A stretch of DNA of 64,000 nucleotides, from contig JAOWCC010001634.1 in NCBI GenBank assembly GCA_030867875.1, positions 138,404,365 to 138,468,364 of the forward strand, given 5' to 3'. The stretch comes from Actinernus sp. WN-2022 (Eukaryota; Cnidaria; Anthozoa; Actiniaria; Actinernidae). This document shows, piece by piece, positions 48,801 to 52,125 of the stretch. How positions within the stretch are numbered: position 1 is the first letter of the stretch; each line of letters starts with the position of its first letter. Both the position numbers and the translations under genes were made by a program. The notes beneath the pieces are model-generated. The model was not told the DNA's origin. It saw only the letters and a program-made list of their open reading frames with translations, and ran no database searches.

Positions 48801-50191
48801 ATGATGAAAATTAGGATCAGAAGAAGAAATAAGACACACTTCTTATACATCTTTTACTTGATTTCTAATCATATGGACGACTGAGAAGAGATATATTTAT
48901 TTGGTCTTACGTTTGTCTTCTACGGTTGTCAGTAGTGTAAATAGTTTTATTTTTAAAGTGAGAGAAAAGGCCGTCATTTTTCGTACATTAATTAATGATT
49001 ATTTTTCCATTTCTGGTCTTTATTTCCTGTGAGTTTACATACTTTCGTATTCCGAAAGTTTACACGATTTCCACCTTTAAGTATTGAGTGCGACATTTTG
49101 TAGATGAACATATATATTTTTGCAGTGACAACCTTAATAATCCTTTTTAATTTCTGTTTTTTGTTAAAAAAGAAAGTCCAACGAGGCAAACAACCGCCCC
49201 TCCCACCCCTACTAGGATCTACGTGATCAGCACTTCATTGACATTGAGCTACAAACCAACAGAGAGGCAGCCTTCTGTAAACAGGCTCGACAGAGAAGAC
49301 AACAAAAAGGGGCTCAAAATTGGATTGAGTGTAGCAGTTATCATGATTGTGCTGACAGTCACAGGTGAGTCAGACATTTCTTCAACATCGTTATAGCCAT
49401 GATGAGGATTATAATGCGGATCAAATTAATATACTGATACGTTGCCGACATGTTTGCTTGCTGCATTGATTTAATTCTATACTCTATGTCGTTCCCAAGG
49501 GTTAATACGATCAATTTAACATTCACTACTTGTTTAGAAGACAGCTTGGCAGAGTTTCAAAGCCTTGCATAAATATAATTGGATCGCAACAATGTCTATT
49601 TTGGGATGCGTAGTCCACTCCACGAGCACTTGTGTCAGTGGTGTCACGTACGATGGTCATTTTACAGACAAGTGTAGACAAAATTTAGATGGAAGGAGGA
49701 ACGTTACTTGTTAAATGAACTCTAGAAAAAAGGTAATTATCAATAATGACATCACCAGTGGCGTATCCAAACGGGAGCTCAGGGGTACTAAGCACCCCAC
49801 CCCCCTCCCCTACGCTTCCAAAAATACAGGAAATGTCATTTCAAATACATTAGATATTCAAAGTCCCCCCGGACTCCCCTAACAGTACGCTTACGGCGCT
49901 CGTCGTGCGCCTACGGTGCTTGCCACCTTGATAGCTTATGCAGCACCCCCCTTACCTCAATTACTATAAACGTCACGGCATCACTATCGTTATTTCATAT
50001 ATTTTACAGCCATCGTTATCCTCATGATTCGGCGCCGCCGACGTGTCAAGTCAGTCAAAATCAAGGAGAAGACGAGCAGTCGGAGGGAGCTGACTACCAA
50101 ACAGGAAACGGCGATAGAACTTGGCGATATCGGCGGTCAATCGTTTGAAAACCCCAGTTATAGCACTGGAGAAAAAACATTTGCTACCTAA
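9743..50191 (+). CDS. Large multidomain type I membrane protein: EMI-EGF-cbEGF6-CCP2-EGF-novel ectodomain-Ig2-GCC2/GCC3-TM
   Basis: Seventeen exons with GT-AG borders join in one frame into about 2,479 codons plus stop. Residue numbers count from the first visible residue. EMI-like 1-83; EGF 84-115; six cbEGF 116-368; two sushi/CCP 369-485; EGF 486-523, then an unrecognised region to about 986. The giant exon covers about 987-2303: coiled coil ~1208-1293, hydrophobic glycine-rich ~1378-1470, coiled coil ~1540-1630, RKRR ~1718, Ig-like ~1941-2119, RTRR ~2147. Then GCC2/GCC3 2304-2355, TM ~2403-2427 and a basic tail with NPSY. Almost all junctions are phase 1, as in shuffled extracellular modules. 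The signal-peptide exon upstream of 9743 was not found. A role as an adhesive or endocytic surface receptor is inferred from the modules; it is not a gene I recognise. Confidence 0.85.
10239..10348 (+). CDS. Exon: EMI-like domain, C-terminal half
   Basis: The exon encodes [20 protein letters not shown] followed by a Trp and ending CPN. This is the typical end of an EMI domain (RR...R..Y.C.PGW...C). Donor GTGAGT follows 10348, phase 1. The start is 10239 if the GCAAATAG acceptor is used, or 10258 with ACTACAAG; the longer form has the better acceptor tract. Confidence 0.7.
10972..11067 (+). CDS. Exon: EGF-like domain (non-calcium-binding)
   Basis: This 96-nt phase 1-1 exon encodes [11 protein letters not shown] and [14 protein letters not shown]. 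All six EGF cysteines and the GW turn are present. Acceptor CTTATAATCAG, donor GTAAGT. EMI followed directly by this short EGF is reminiscent of MEGF-type proteins. Confidence 0.85.
11068..13664 (+). other. Intron with BEL/Pao fragment
   Basis: A 2.6-kb intron between EGF exons. The first ~0.9 kb is unassigned AT-rich sequence. Positions 11990-13612 are a decayed minus-strand BEL/Pao retrotransposon (listed separately). Confidence 0.8.
11990..13612 (-). pseudogene. BEL/Pao LTR-retrotransposon fragment (zinc knuckle, aspartic protease, reverse transcriptase)
   Basis: Reading the minus strand from 13612, there is a CX2CX4HX4C knuckle ([14 protein letters not shown]) and a second motif ending HHTSIC. 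Next comes an aspartic protease with [12 protein letters not shown], then reverse transcriptase blocks [23 protein letters not shown] and the catalytic YVDDLLVG. The order and wording fit BEL/Pao. The coding sequence is broken into at least three frames (changes near 12950-12760, near 12380 and near 12150). It stops soon after the RT, with no RNase H, integrase or LTRs visible, so it is a dead internal fragment. It lies antisense to the host gene within an intron. Confidence 0.88.
13665..13784 (+). CDS. Exon: calcium-binding EGF 1
   Basis: Phase 1-1 exon with [15 protein letters not shown] then [13 protein letters not shown]. The (D/N)xxEC start, the central Tyr and six cysteines mark a cbEGF. 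Acceptor GATATTTCAG, donor GTATGT. This is the first of six consecutive cbEGF exons. Confidence 0.9.
13805..13920 (-). repeat. GC palindrome plus A/T run, copy of a dispersed repeat tail
   Basis: CTCGGGCCAGGCCTTTGGCC and the following GGCTCGAGT form a near-perfect hairpin, followed by a T-run. This is the inverse of the arrangement at 53860-54020 and 5640-5795. It starts 21 bp after the exon end. Confidence 0.55.
14405..15275. repeat. MITE with ~230-bp inverted ends, containing a nested hairpin and (TTGTA)n
   Basis: The left end starts TAGACCACCTCGAAGTTTTC. Left-arm sequence around 14480-14700 recurs inverted at 15040-15260 (for example CAGATGATTTTTGATCG / CGATCAAAAATCATCCGG). A nested hairpin (about 14893-15042, arms with GTAGGACGACACGA) encloses a TTGTA-type pentanucleotide tract. 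The right terminus is cut off by the next MITE. Family members: 46681-47251 (complete) and, more distantly, 60117-60347. Confidence 0.75.
15276..15840. repeat. MITE with ~25-bp TIR
   Basis: TAGATCGTTTTCACTGACGT at the left pairs with TGACGTCACGTGAAAACGAT and the following CTA at the right. The ~565-bp interior is AT-rich and non-coding. It truncates the preceding MITE, so it inserted later. Confidence 0.75.
16574..16670 (-). ncRNA. 5S rRNA-like sequence (pseudogene or 5S-derived SINE part)
   Basis: On the minus strand, GGATGGGTGACCACCTGGGA closely matches the 5S box C region (canonical GGATGGGAGACCGCCTGGGA). CTCGTCCGATCAC, AAGTTAAGC and GGTTAGTA match the preceding 5S segments in the correct order. 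The 5' quarter of 5S is missing or diverged. The copy abuts a perfect hairpin and a tRNA-like A box, so a composite Pol III-derived retroposon is more likely than a working 5S gene. Confidence 0.65.
16663..16746. repeat. Near-perfect 84-bp palindrome
   Basis: The centre is AGGATCGATCCT at 16701-16712. The arms read outward as TAAACTTTGGCTTAGAGAGG and continue to CAGAGGTTC / GAACCTCTG, with one 4-nt (TATA) bulge. It joins the 5S-like block on its left to a tRNA-like block on its right. Confidence 0.85.
16735..16803 (-). repeat. tRNA-like SINE head
   Basis: The minus strand reads TTTAGCTCAGACGG (a clear A box) about 40 bases before GAGGTTCTACTGCCC (a weak B box). A complete cloverleaf could not be drawn, so this is probably a SINE promoter head. 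Confidence 0.45.
17353..17690. repeat. Local tandem and inverted duplication
   Basis: GTAAACTGGTCTATTGCTCT followed by ATGGGCATAG occurs in tandem (near 17479 and 17558; a third with ATGAGCACAG near 17660). CAGCATTGTCTAACATCTGG is also repeated. An inverted partner (CGGTTCATGCGCAGTTGT) lies at 17370. This looks like recent local rearrangement. Confidence 0.7.
17753..17881 (+). CDS. Exon: calcium-binding EGF 2
   Basis: Phase 1-1 exon encoding [17 protein letters not shown] then [13 protein letters not shown]. The DIDEC start and all six cysteines are present. Acceptor TTAATTTTACAG, donor GTATGT. Confidence 0.9.
17987..18118 (+). CDS. Exon: calcium-binding EGF 3
   Basis: Phase 1-1 exon encoding [18 protein letters not shown] then [13 protein letters not shown]. 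Only 105 bp after the previous exon. A broken duplicate of this exon lies just downstream (18160-18793). Confidence 0.9.
18160..18793 (+). pseudogene. Broken duplicate of the cbEGF 3 exon, split by ~518 bp
   Basis: GGATGTCAGTACAAGTGTAA at 18172-18191 copies the first half of the preceding EGF exon. AATAACACTATTGGCAGCTA from 18712 copies the second half. The halves are separated by about 518 bp that look like an insertion, with TAAT at both junctions (18189-18192 and 18711-18714). The second half has lost a conserved Cys (HCLYPAGYY) and has no acceptor. It is therefore a relic, not an exon. An alternative is two separate partial duplications, because GCGCGGGTGT just before 18711 also resembles the original. 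Confidence 0.65.
19209..19337 (+). CDS. Exon: calcium-binding EGF 4
   Basis: Phase 1-1 exon encoding [17 protein letters not shown] then [13 protein letters not shown]. Phe replaces the usual Tyr between the third and fourth cysteines. Acceptor TATCATCAG, donor GTATCG. Confidence 0.9.
19823..19948 (+). CDS. Exon: calcium-binding EGF 5
   Basis: Phase 1-1 exon encoding [16 protein letters not shown] then [13 protein letters not shown]. Acceptor TTTGAATACAG, donor GTAATT. Confidence 0.9.
20140..20660 (+). pseudogene. LINE reverse transcriptase C-terminal fragment (frameshifted)
   Basis: Separate frames read [19 protein letters not shown] and, further on, [20 protein letters not shown]. These are the paired end blocks of a CR1/RTE-like LINE ORF2. 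The frames are interrupted and the 5' part is absent. It lies in the intron between cbEGF 5 and 6. Confidence 0.65.
20834..20956 (+). CDS. Exon: calcium-binding EGF 6
   Basis: Phase 1-1 exon encoding [15 protein letters not shown] then [13 protein letters not shown]. Acceptor TTCTATTCTCAG, donor GTAAGC. It is the last EGF before a 15-kb intron. Confidence 0.9.
21215..21370 (+). pseudogene. LINE ORF2 extreme C-terminus fragment
   Basis: The frame reads [20 protein letters not shown] and ends [13 protein letters not shown] stop. This matches the W-N-x-I...SFKxxLKxxL ending common to CR1/L2-like LINEs. It is a short 5'-truncated copy. Confidence 0.55.
22314..23677 (-). mobile_element. Complete Tc1-like DNA transposon (1,364 bp) with TA target duplication
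   Basis: The ends CAGGGTGTAAAGAAAGT(A/C) continue into TTGGTCCA and are inverted copies with one mismatch over 26 bp. TA flanks both sides (22312-22313 and 23678-23679). One uninterrupted transposase frame fills the interior. The intact ORF and near-identical TIRs suggest recent activity. Confidence 0.9.
22396..23571 (-). CDS. Tc1/mariner-family DD37E-type transposase
   Basis: A 391-codon uninterrupted frame. The N-terminus has a helix-turn-helix ([15 protein letters not shown]...WVKYWIRR) and the linker motif GRPPRLT. The DDE core has [11 protein letters not shown], then [12 protein letters not shown], then [16 protein letters not shown]. By my count 37 residues separate the second Asp from the final Glu (DD37E rather than the DD34E of classical Tc1). 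An internal Met at codon 24 ([11 protein letters not shown], about 23502) is an equally possible start. It catalyses cut-and-paste transposition at TA. It lies antisense to the host gene. Confidence 0.92.
   Translation of the reverse strand: MLTHDVIPATSYNMVSGYMYDFKMAASLDKEVHFTRKHILKIQERSEVVTLHELGYSISSLAKRFDRSKNWVKYWIRRAKKGDTLNDTSRQGRPPRLTNTMRKKIDKIKYKRGNSTRKCADKLSANGIHISHTTIHNYLRKEKGWKPMKRKRRSLLTSKQRHKRMKFARKHKSMTEMDWQNYVFSDEALFYLFNKPNAKNDIVWGSQESQVSDAPQVKNSAFVMVWGAMSATALTKLHFIPVGQTITAKYYIEEVLEKVLKPAIKRTRSSGRIDERKLIAYRNNLVYQQDGAPAHTSKAAQMWYRDELPGFIEKGDWPGNSADLNPIENLWSILKQQVYKTKAPKTMVLQLKARLINAWRSISQDTLLSLVHSMPNRIKRILREKGGHSGY
24905..25100 (+). pseudogene. RecQ-like helicase N-terminal fragment (left arm copy)
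   Basis: The frame reads [20 protein letters not shown] and then [12 protein letters not shown]. The F-x-x-L-(F/R)-(P)-x-Q-(R/K)-x-A pattern followed by (G/K)KD is the zone preceding Walker A in RecQ-family helicases. Walker A itself is absent; the frame soon shifts. It is a captured, internally deleted gene fragment with no expected helicase activity. Confidence 0.6.
25860..26054 (-). pseudogene. RecQ-like helicase N-terminal fragment (right arm copy)
   Basis: On the minus strand the frame reads [20 protein letters not shown] then [12 protein letters not shown]. In the adjacent frame, [16 protein letters not shown] follows, resembling the helicase segment downstream of Walker A. This suggests an internal deletion joining two captured parts. 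It is inverted relative to the left-arm copy. Confidence 0.6.
26064..27109 (+). mobile_element. 5'-truncated LINE insertion with 6-bp TSD
   Basis: AAGCCC occurs at 26058-26063 and 27110-27115, exactly at the breaks of the helicase-bearing arm. The inserted 1,046 bp encodes RT with YADD (PYADDCLLF), then [15 protein letters not shown] and [11 protein letters not shown]. It ends with ATAGAAATAGAAATAGAA tail repeats. One frame break near 26270 separates the two parts. It is a CR1/L2/Jockey-type non-LTR element. Confidence 0.88.
26322..26939 (+). pseudogene. LINE reverse transcriptase C-terminal region
   Basis: A 205-codon frame holding the RT thumb and C-terminal blocks of a non-LTR element ([34 protein letters not shown]; stop). 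The catalytic YADD lies in the preceding frame (25988-26269), which starts in the interrupted host repeat and so is chimeric. The whole is inactive through truncation. Confidence 0.85.
28405..30976. mobile_element. TTAA-flanked non-autonomous element 1 (2,572 bp)
   Basis: The ends AGGGGCCGTCTCACCC continue to ACAGTGCTTAGCG on both sides in inverted orientation. TTAA flanks both sides (28401-28404 and 30977-30980). The interior has direct repeats (GGTTTCGAAGGGC and ATTTTCGGATTCACCGGG near 28930 and 30440; ACTGTTCTCTCTTGAACTGG near 30115 and 30560) and a nested hairpin. There is no transposase. A TTAA TSD occurs in piggyBac and Kolobok superfamilies; the purine start favours Kolobok, tentatively. 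Confidence 0.82.
29054..29182. repeat. Hairpin MITE nested in the TTAA element
   Basis: AATGGAAAGTGCT...GTATGGTATTTAC and GTAAATACCATAC...AGCACTTTCCATT... are inverted copies (the right arm reads GCACTTTCCATT), with CACAAAAC / GTTTTGTG near the loop. Confidence 0.75.
31702..32774. mobile_element. Second 9-bp-TSD element carrying RecQ-like helicase fragments (1,073 bp)
   Basis: The TIRs start TAGGCTCGGTTTC(C)AGCCGT. The target duplication CATGCATGG lies at 31693-31701 and 32775-32783. Inside, the plus strand at about 31889-32200 encodes helicase-like pieces. It shares TSD length, TAG start and type of cargo with the element at 24746-27318, but the TIR sequence differs. Confidence 0.75.
31889..32222 (+). 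pseudogene. RecQ-like helicase fragments in element 31702-32774
   Basis: The first frame reads [20 protein letters not shown] then [11 protein letters not shown], the RecQ segment just before Walker A. A second frame (about 32105-32220) reads [19 protein letters not shown], a segment normally found after Walker A. The intervening ATP-binding loop is missing, as in the other helicase-bearing element. No complete helicase can be made. Confidence 0.6.
33356..33571. repeat. Inverted repeat nested in TTAA element 2
   Basis: GAGGCCAGTAGGTCCTCTGG and CCAGAGGACCTACTGGCCTC are exact inverted copies, continuing AATGTTGAA / TTCAACATT, about 145 bp apart. Confidence 0.8.
34089..34448. repeat. MITE with ~110-bp inverted ends
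   Basis: TACATGCATCAGGAGTTCCG at the left pairs with CGGAACTCCTGATGCATGTA at the right. The arms share CATTCTGGGTAGGTGGGCTC and AGAAAAGTGGGCATCAACTT. The interior is non-coding. Confidence 0.82.
35102..35235 (+). repeat. tRNA-Asp-like repeat unit (copy 1)
   Basis: Bases 35126-35200 fold as a 7-bp acceptor stem (GTCCTGA / TCAGGGC), a GTGT/ACAC D stem and a GTGGG-TTCGAAT-CCCAT T arm. The anticodon arm carries CTGTCTA (GTC, Asp) but has about four extra bases, so normal pairing fails. The same upstream (CGGCTGCGTTGCCAGCG) and downstream (CATATTTTTCT, CACCTTTATTCTGATT) sequences recur in copy 2. It is more likely a tRNA-derived repeat than a working tRNA. Confidence 0.6.
35471..35576 (+). repeat. 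tRNA-like repeat unit (copy 2, internally deleted)
   Basis: This repeats CGGCTGCGTTGCCAGCG, then TCGGACTAGTAT, then GGCCGTGGGTTCGAATCCCA and CACCTTTATTCTGATT. The acceptor and D-arm segment is deleted. Confidence 0.65.
35600..35785. repeat. Two copies of a TTTCTATA...TATAGAAA palindrome bounding ~120 bp
   Basis: CGTGTTTCTATAACTCTATA followed by GAAACACGG (35602-35632) and TGTTTCTATAGAGTTATAGA followed by AACACGG (35755-35782) are inverted copies and each is itself a hairpin. The arrangement is a small foldback element. Confidence 0.6.
36118..36291 (+). CDS. Exon: sushi/CCP domain 1
   Basis: Phase 1-1 exon, 58 residues, with four cysteines: C-L-S-I..., [38 protein letters not shown]. The GYEL turn and the W between the last two cysteines define the complement-control module. 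Acceptor TTATTTGTAG, donor GTAAGA. Confidence 0.88.
36600..36776 (+). CDS. Exon: sushi/CCP domain 2
   Basis: Phase 1-1 exon encoding [17 protein letters not shown], then [14 protein letters not shown], then [16 protein letters not shown]. This is the complete CCP pattern, with the invariant Trp before the last Cys. Donor GTACGT. Confidence 0.9.
37011..38374 (+). CDS. Exon: EGF plus large unrecognised beta-rich ectodomain
   Basis: A 1,364-nt exon (455 codons, phase 1 to 0). It begins with an EGF ([13 protein letters not shown], then [13 protein letters not shown]). There follows a Thr/Val-rich repeat-like stretch resembling Ig/CalX-type strands ([20 protein letters not shown]). The remainder is a ~300-residue region with few cysteines and many N-glycosylation sites that I cannot assign. 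Donor AACAAG|GTTTGT. Confidence 0.82.
38676..38814 (+). CDS. Exon: continuation of the novel ectodomain
   Basis: A 139-nt exon, phase 0 to 1, reading [20 protein letters not shown] and on to [12 protein letters not shown]. The acceptor is TTTGTATTTCTTCAG and the exon starts with nine Ts. Its phase fits both neighbours. I found no domain match. Confidence 0.75.
39090..41046 (+). pseudogene. LINE reverse transcriptase, frameshifted and split by an insertion
   Basis: Frames read [20 protein letters not shown], then after a frameshift [10 protein letters not shown] and [12 protein letters not shown] (catalytic ADD). Further on, [10 protein letters not shown] runs up to 39995. The ORF end resumes at about 40949 as [20 protein letters not shown]. 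The blocks are in LINE order (CR1/L2-like). The element is inactive. Confidence 0.85.
39996..40939. mobile_element. 944-bp element with ~413-bp TIRs and 9-bp TSD (Mutator-like MITE)
   Basis: ATTCCACCA flanks it at 39987-39995 and 40940-40948. The ends are CAGACAGCCCAATCTATGGG and, inverted, CACAGGCAGCCCAATCTATG. The arms (about 39996-40408 and 40525-40939) are nearly identical, differing by single bases (for example in the frames ATRMINQ / TRMINK). Long TIRs plus a 9-bp TSD fit a non-autonomous Mutator-like element. A related end, GGGCTGCCTGTG, occurs at about 55070. Confidence 0.85.
41380..45330 (+). CDS. Giant exon: coiled coils, hydrophobic Gly-rich segment, furin-like sites, two Ig domains
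   Basis: A 3,951-nt exon, phase 1-1, 1,317 codons. The order is: unassigned N-terminal module (41380-42040); coiled coil (42046-42300, for example [20 protein letters not shown]); Cys cluster (42300-42480); Gly/Ala-rich hydrophobic tract (42556-42830, [20 protein letters not shown]); Cys cluster (42810-43040); coiled coil (43040-43310). Then RKRR|S at 43572-43583; a helical region; Ig 1 (about 44245-44500, [15 protein letters not shown]...DAGNYTC); Ig 2 (44500-44780, CNATS...KWMF...GGWFRC); RTRR|A at 44859-44870; and an unassigned juxtamembrane module. Acceptor TATATTTTCAG, donor GTAAGT. The first half is unlike any named family I know. Confidence 0.88.
45291..45750 (+). repeat. Tandem duplication spanning the exon end and its donor
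   Basis: The last 37 bp of exon sequence (ACTGCTGGTCAGCGGTTATA through TTTCAGT) recur at 45501 and 45538. The whole exon-end/donor/intron segment recurs with a 247-bp offset, giving a second GTAAGTACGT donor at 45578. The duplicated part includes a MITE-related piece (GGATGCCCGAGTGAAAAACG). Confidence 0.85.
45658..45970 (+). repeat. Second copy of the 1686-2433 repeat family with peptide fragment
   Basis: It shares GCCCGAGTGAAAAACGCATT, GTACTTTGTTCAGAAAATG and GGGCGCCGCCATCTTG with the arms at 1686-2433. At 45880-45965 the plus strand encodes [18 protein letters not shown], matching the minus-strand peptide at 2216-2028. Confidence 0.65.
46083..48459. repeat. Inverted repeat pair 2.2 kb apart
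   Basis: The left copy (46083-46162) has GATTATGACAATATTGGTAT and CAGCCTTAAACACAAG. The right copy (48372-48459) is its inverse. They may be the ends of a larger element containing the MITE at 46681, or two opposed repeats. Confidence 0.55.
46681..47251. repeat. MITE, complete copy of the 14405 family
   Basis: It starts TAGACCACCTCAACCTAATC and ends with the inverse CGAAAACTTCGAGGTGGTCT followed by A. The interior shares GATGATTTTTGATCGAACTC and CCGATCAAAAATCATCCGGC with 14405-15275. Confidence 0.8.
48596..48751 (+). CDS. Exon: GCC2/GCC3 (ephrin-receptor-like) Cys-rich module
   Basis: Phase 1-1 exon encoding [20 protein letters not shown], then [15 protein letters not shown], then AAC. The CxxCPxGxYQ...GQxxCxxCPxGxxT...GA pattern is the tyrosine-protein-kinase ephrin-receptor-like repeat. 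It sits just outside the membrane. Acceptor TTGCTACAACAG, donor GTAAAA. Confidence 0.9.
49173..49364 (+). CDS. Exon: Pro/Thr stalk and start of transmembrane helix
   Basis: Phase 1-1 exon. A Thr/Pro-rich linker ([14 protein letters not shown]) is followed by a charged segment and then [16 protein letters not shown], which continues into the next exon as AIVILMI. This forms one transmembrane helix. Donor GTGAGT. Confidence 0.88.
49365..50009 (+). other. Last intron
   Basis: A 645-bp intron without coding content. CCAGTGGCGTATCCA near 49755 resembles a TIR end of the CAGTGGCG type also seen at 50393. Confidence 0.8.
50010..50191 (+). CDS. Last exon: end of TM and short cytoplasmic tail
   Basis: AIVILMI completes the helix, followed by a stop-transfer run ([14 protein letters not shown]) and a tail of about 50 residues with [16 protein letters not shown] (50150-50161) fits the NPxY class bound by PTB domains and endocytic adaptors. 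The TAA stop is 50189-50191. There is no kinase or other enzymatic domain in the tail. I saw no AATAAA in the next kilobase; one lies at about 52470. Confidence 0.9.
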
Positions 50192-50269
50192 TGGAAAGAC
50201 TATCCTTTCCACGTGTCTGTTTGCCTGGTTCTAGGAATCAATACGGCGCACTTAGTGTAATCAGGAATA

Positions 50270-50751
50270 GTCTCTATCAATTCTAAACCTGCCCATCCCC
50301 CTCCCCCGGCATACGTGGGGCATTTGATATTTTGGAATCAGAGTGTTGCAACTGCCCCAGCGTGGGGCTTTGGAAATAGTGCCAGTGGCGGATCCAGGAT
50401 TTGAAAAAGGGGGGTGACTATTTTGACCGGTACAGTTTCTGGTGCGAAATTTCTTACAAAATTTGAACGAATGTATTTTATTTTTACGAATTCTTATACA
50501 TAATTTGTGTTGGCCCAAAAAGGGGGGGGGGGGGGGGGTGACATGTCACCCCCGTAACCACCCCTGGATCCGCCACTGAGTGCAAATCTCGTATAAACAC
50601 CGATGTAAAATTCCCTAATTTGACTCTCTTTGACCAATTGCCCACCCCCAACTTTTCTGGCAAATACCCCACCCCGGGACAGACTGAGTTGTCAAATGCC
50701 CCACGTATGACCGGGGAGGGGGGGATTGACAGGTTTGGAATTGACAGAGAC
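50270..50751. repeat. MITE with ~60-bp TIRs, containing a nested MITE
   Basis: GTCTCTATCAATTCTAAACC at the left and, inverted, GTCTCTGTCAATTCCAAACC at the right. Both continue into CATACGTGGGGCATTTGA. It is interrupted by the 50393-50578 element. It lies within 80 bp of the stop codon of the large gene. Confidence 0.8.
50393..50578. repeat. Nested MITE with CAGTGGCGGATCCAGG termini
   Basis: CAGTGGCGGATCCAGG and its inverse CCTGGATCCGCCACTG bound a 186-bp element with a G-run. The flanks AGTGC / AGTGC suggest a 5-bp target duplication. Confidence 0.78.
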
Positions 50752-52060
50752 AAAAAGTCAGTTAAAATATACACATTCATTCGGTAAGACAAAAATACTT
50801 AGGGCCAATTAGCGAATGACAAATTGGATCATTTACGAGCACCGTAACTTTGGTAATGGCGTACCGGCGCCAAACTCAATAACTAAATCACGTTAAACCA
50901 ATATTGAATCGAATAGGGTATTATAGGAAATCTTGCGATATTCACGGCTCGATGTCTTCTATATCTTATTTGGTAAATTCACGTCGAAGTTCAATGTAAT
51001 ATTTCGAAAAATGGCGAAAGCTGATTACCATAACTGAGCATAACTTCATGAAAGGACAAATATAAAAACAATGAAATGGACAATGCAAGCATAAGTCATT
51101 TTGATTAGTCTTGATCTAACCAGGCTGTTACTATATTTTGAACAAATAACAAAAACTTGAACACGAAAGCCTCGTGTTCAAGTCAGTTATGACTTCGCAG
51201 ATAATTCACATCAAGCCTTGCAAATTTAAAGGGACCTCCACTAGAAACAATGTTTGTTCTCAAATGTTTGTTATGAATAACTAAATCTATTGCTGTGTTT
51301 GTATCCTGTTAATTATACAGTAACAAAACAATCTCACATCTGATTGGCTAAGAGGAGTGCAATTTCTTTGAAACACCAGTGCAAAATCTTGAAGCACCTA
51401 TCTCTGATTGGCCAAACAAAATGGGGGAATAGCCAATCAGATTACGGCCGTTTCTATGGAAATAGATAGGCGGAATATTGAAGATTATTTTTCCGATCCA
51501 AATTGGCAGATTTTTAGTAAACATGCAGACACAATTGACAACTGAATAATATTTTCCGACTACGGTTCTAGTCTGATAAAACAACAACAAAAAAACAGTA
51601 CCTTACAAACAGAATATTACTTACCTTTACATACGTTTTCATAATTATGTACCCCAGGAGCCCAATCTCATGTGTGCATGCCCTTAGTTCATTATCTTCT
51701 TATATTCTCAATATTTTAGCTTTTAACAAAAAGTGTGTTAATAAATCATTTTAAACATGATGTTAGTTAGATTTACATTTTAAAAACTAGTTATCAGATC
51801 CAGTTATTAATCTATTAATACTTTCACAGGATTTTATGTAATTATGAGGTTAATGATATTCTTTCTCATCATTGCACTATAATAATAACAAGAGGCCCTG
51901 AGTGGCCTTAACTCGGGCCATCTATAGCATGTACTGCATGGAGTTCTAGCATAATTTTGTGTCAACATGGTTTGTGCAAGAGTAGCCAGAGAATGGGTTC
52001 TCTACTGATGCTCTTGTCTGTCAAATGTCAATGTGCAAATGTCCCACGTATTTCGGGGTG

Positions 52061-52125
52061 GGGGGGGGGGGGGGGGTGGGTTAGGTCAGGGTATGCCTGG
52101 GGGGTGGGGGGGGGGGGGGGTTGGA
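52061..52125. repeat. Two G-homopolymer tracts
   Basis: Long G runs near 52063-52080 and 52098-52120, separated by GGTTAGGTCAGGGTATGCC. They are G-quadruplex prone and likely sites of sequencing uncertainty. Confidence 0.7.

Larger units (their letters stand above)
50192..52060. other. 3' flank/UTR and intergenic
   Basis: This contains the end of the large gene's transcript (limit not determinable) and a nested MITE pair (50270-50751). The rest is AT-rich sequence. Near 51887 is ACAAGAGGCCCTGAGTGGCC, a dispersed word also seen inverted at about 16925. No other gene was recognised. Confidence 0.5.
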
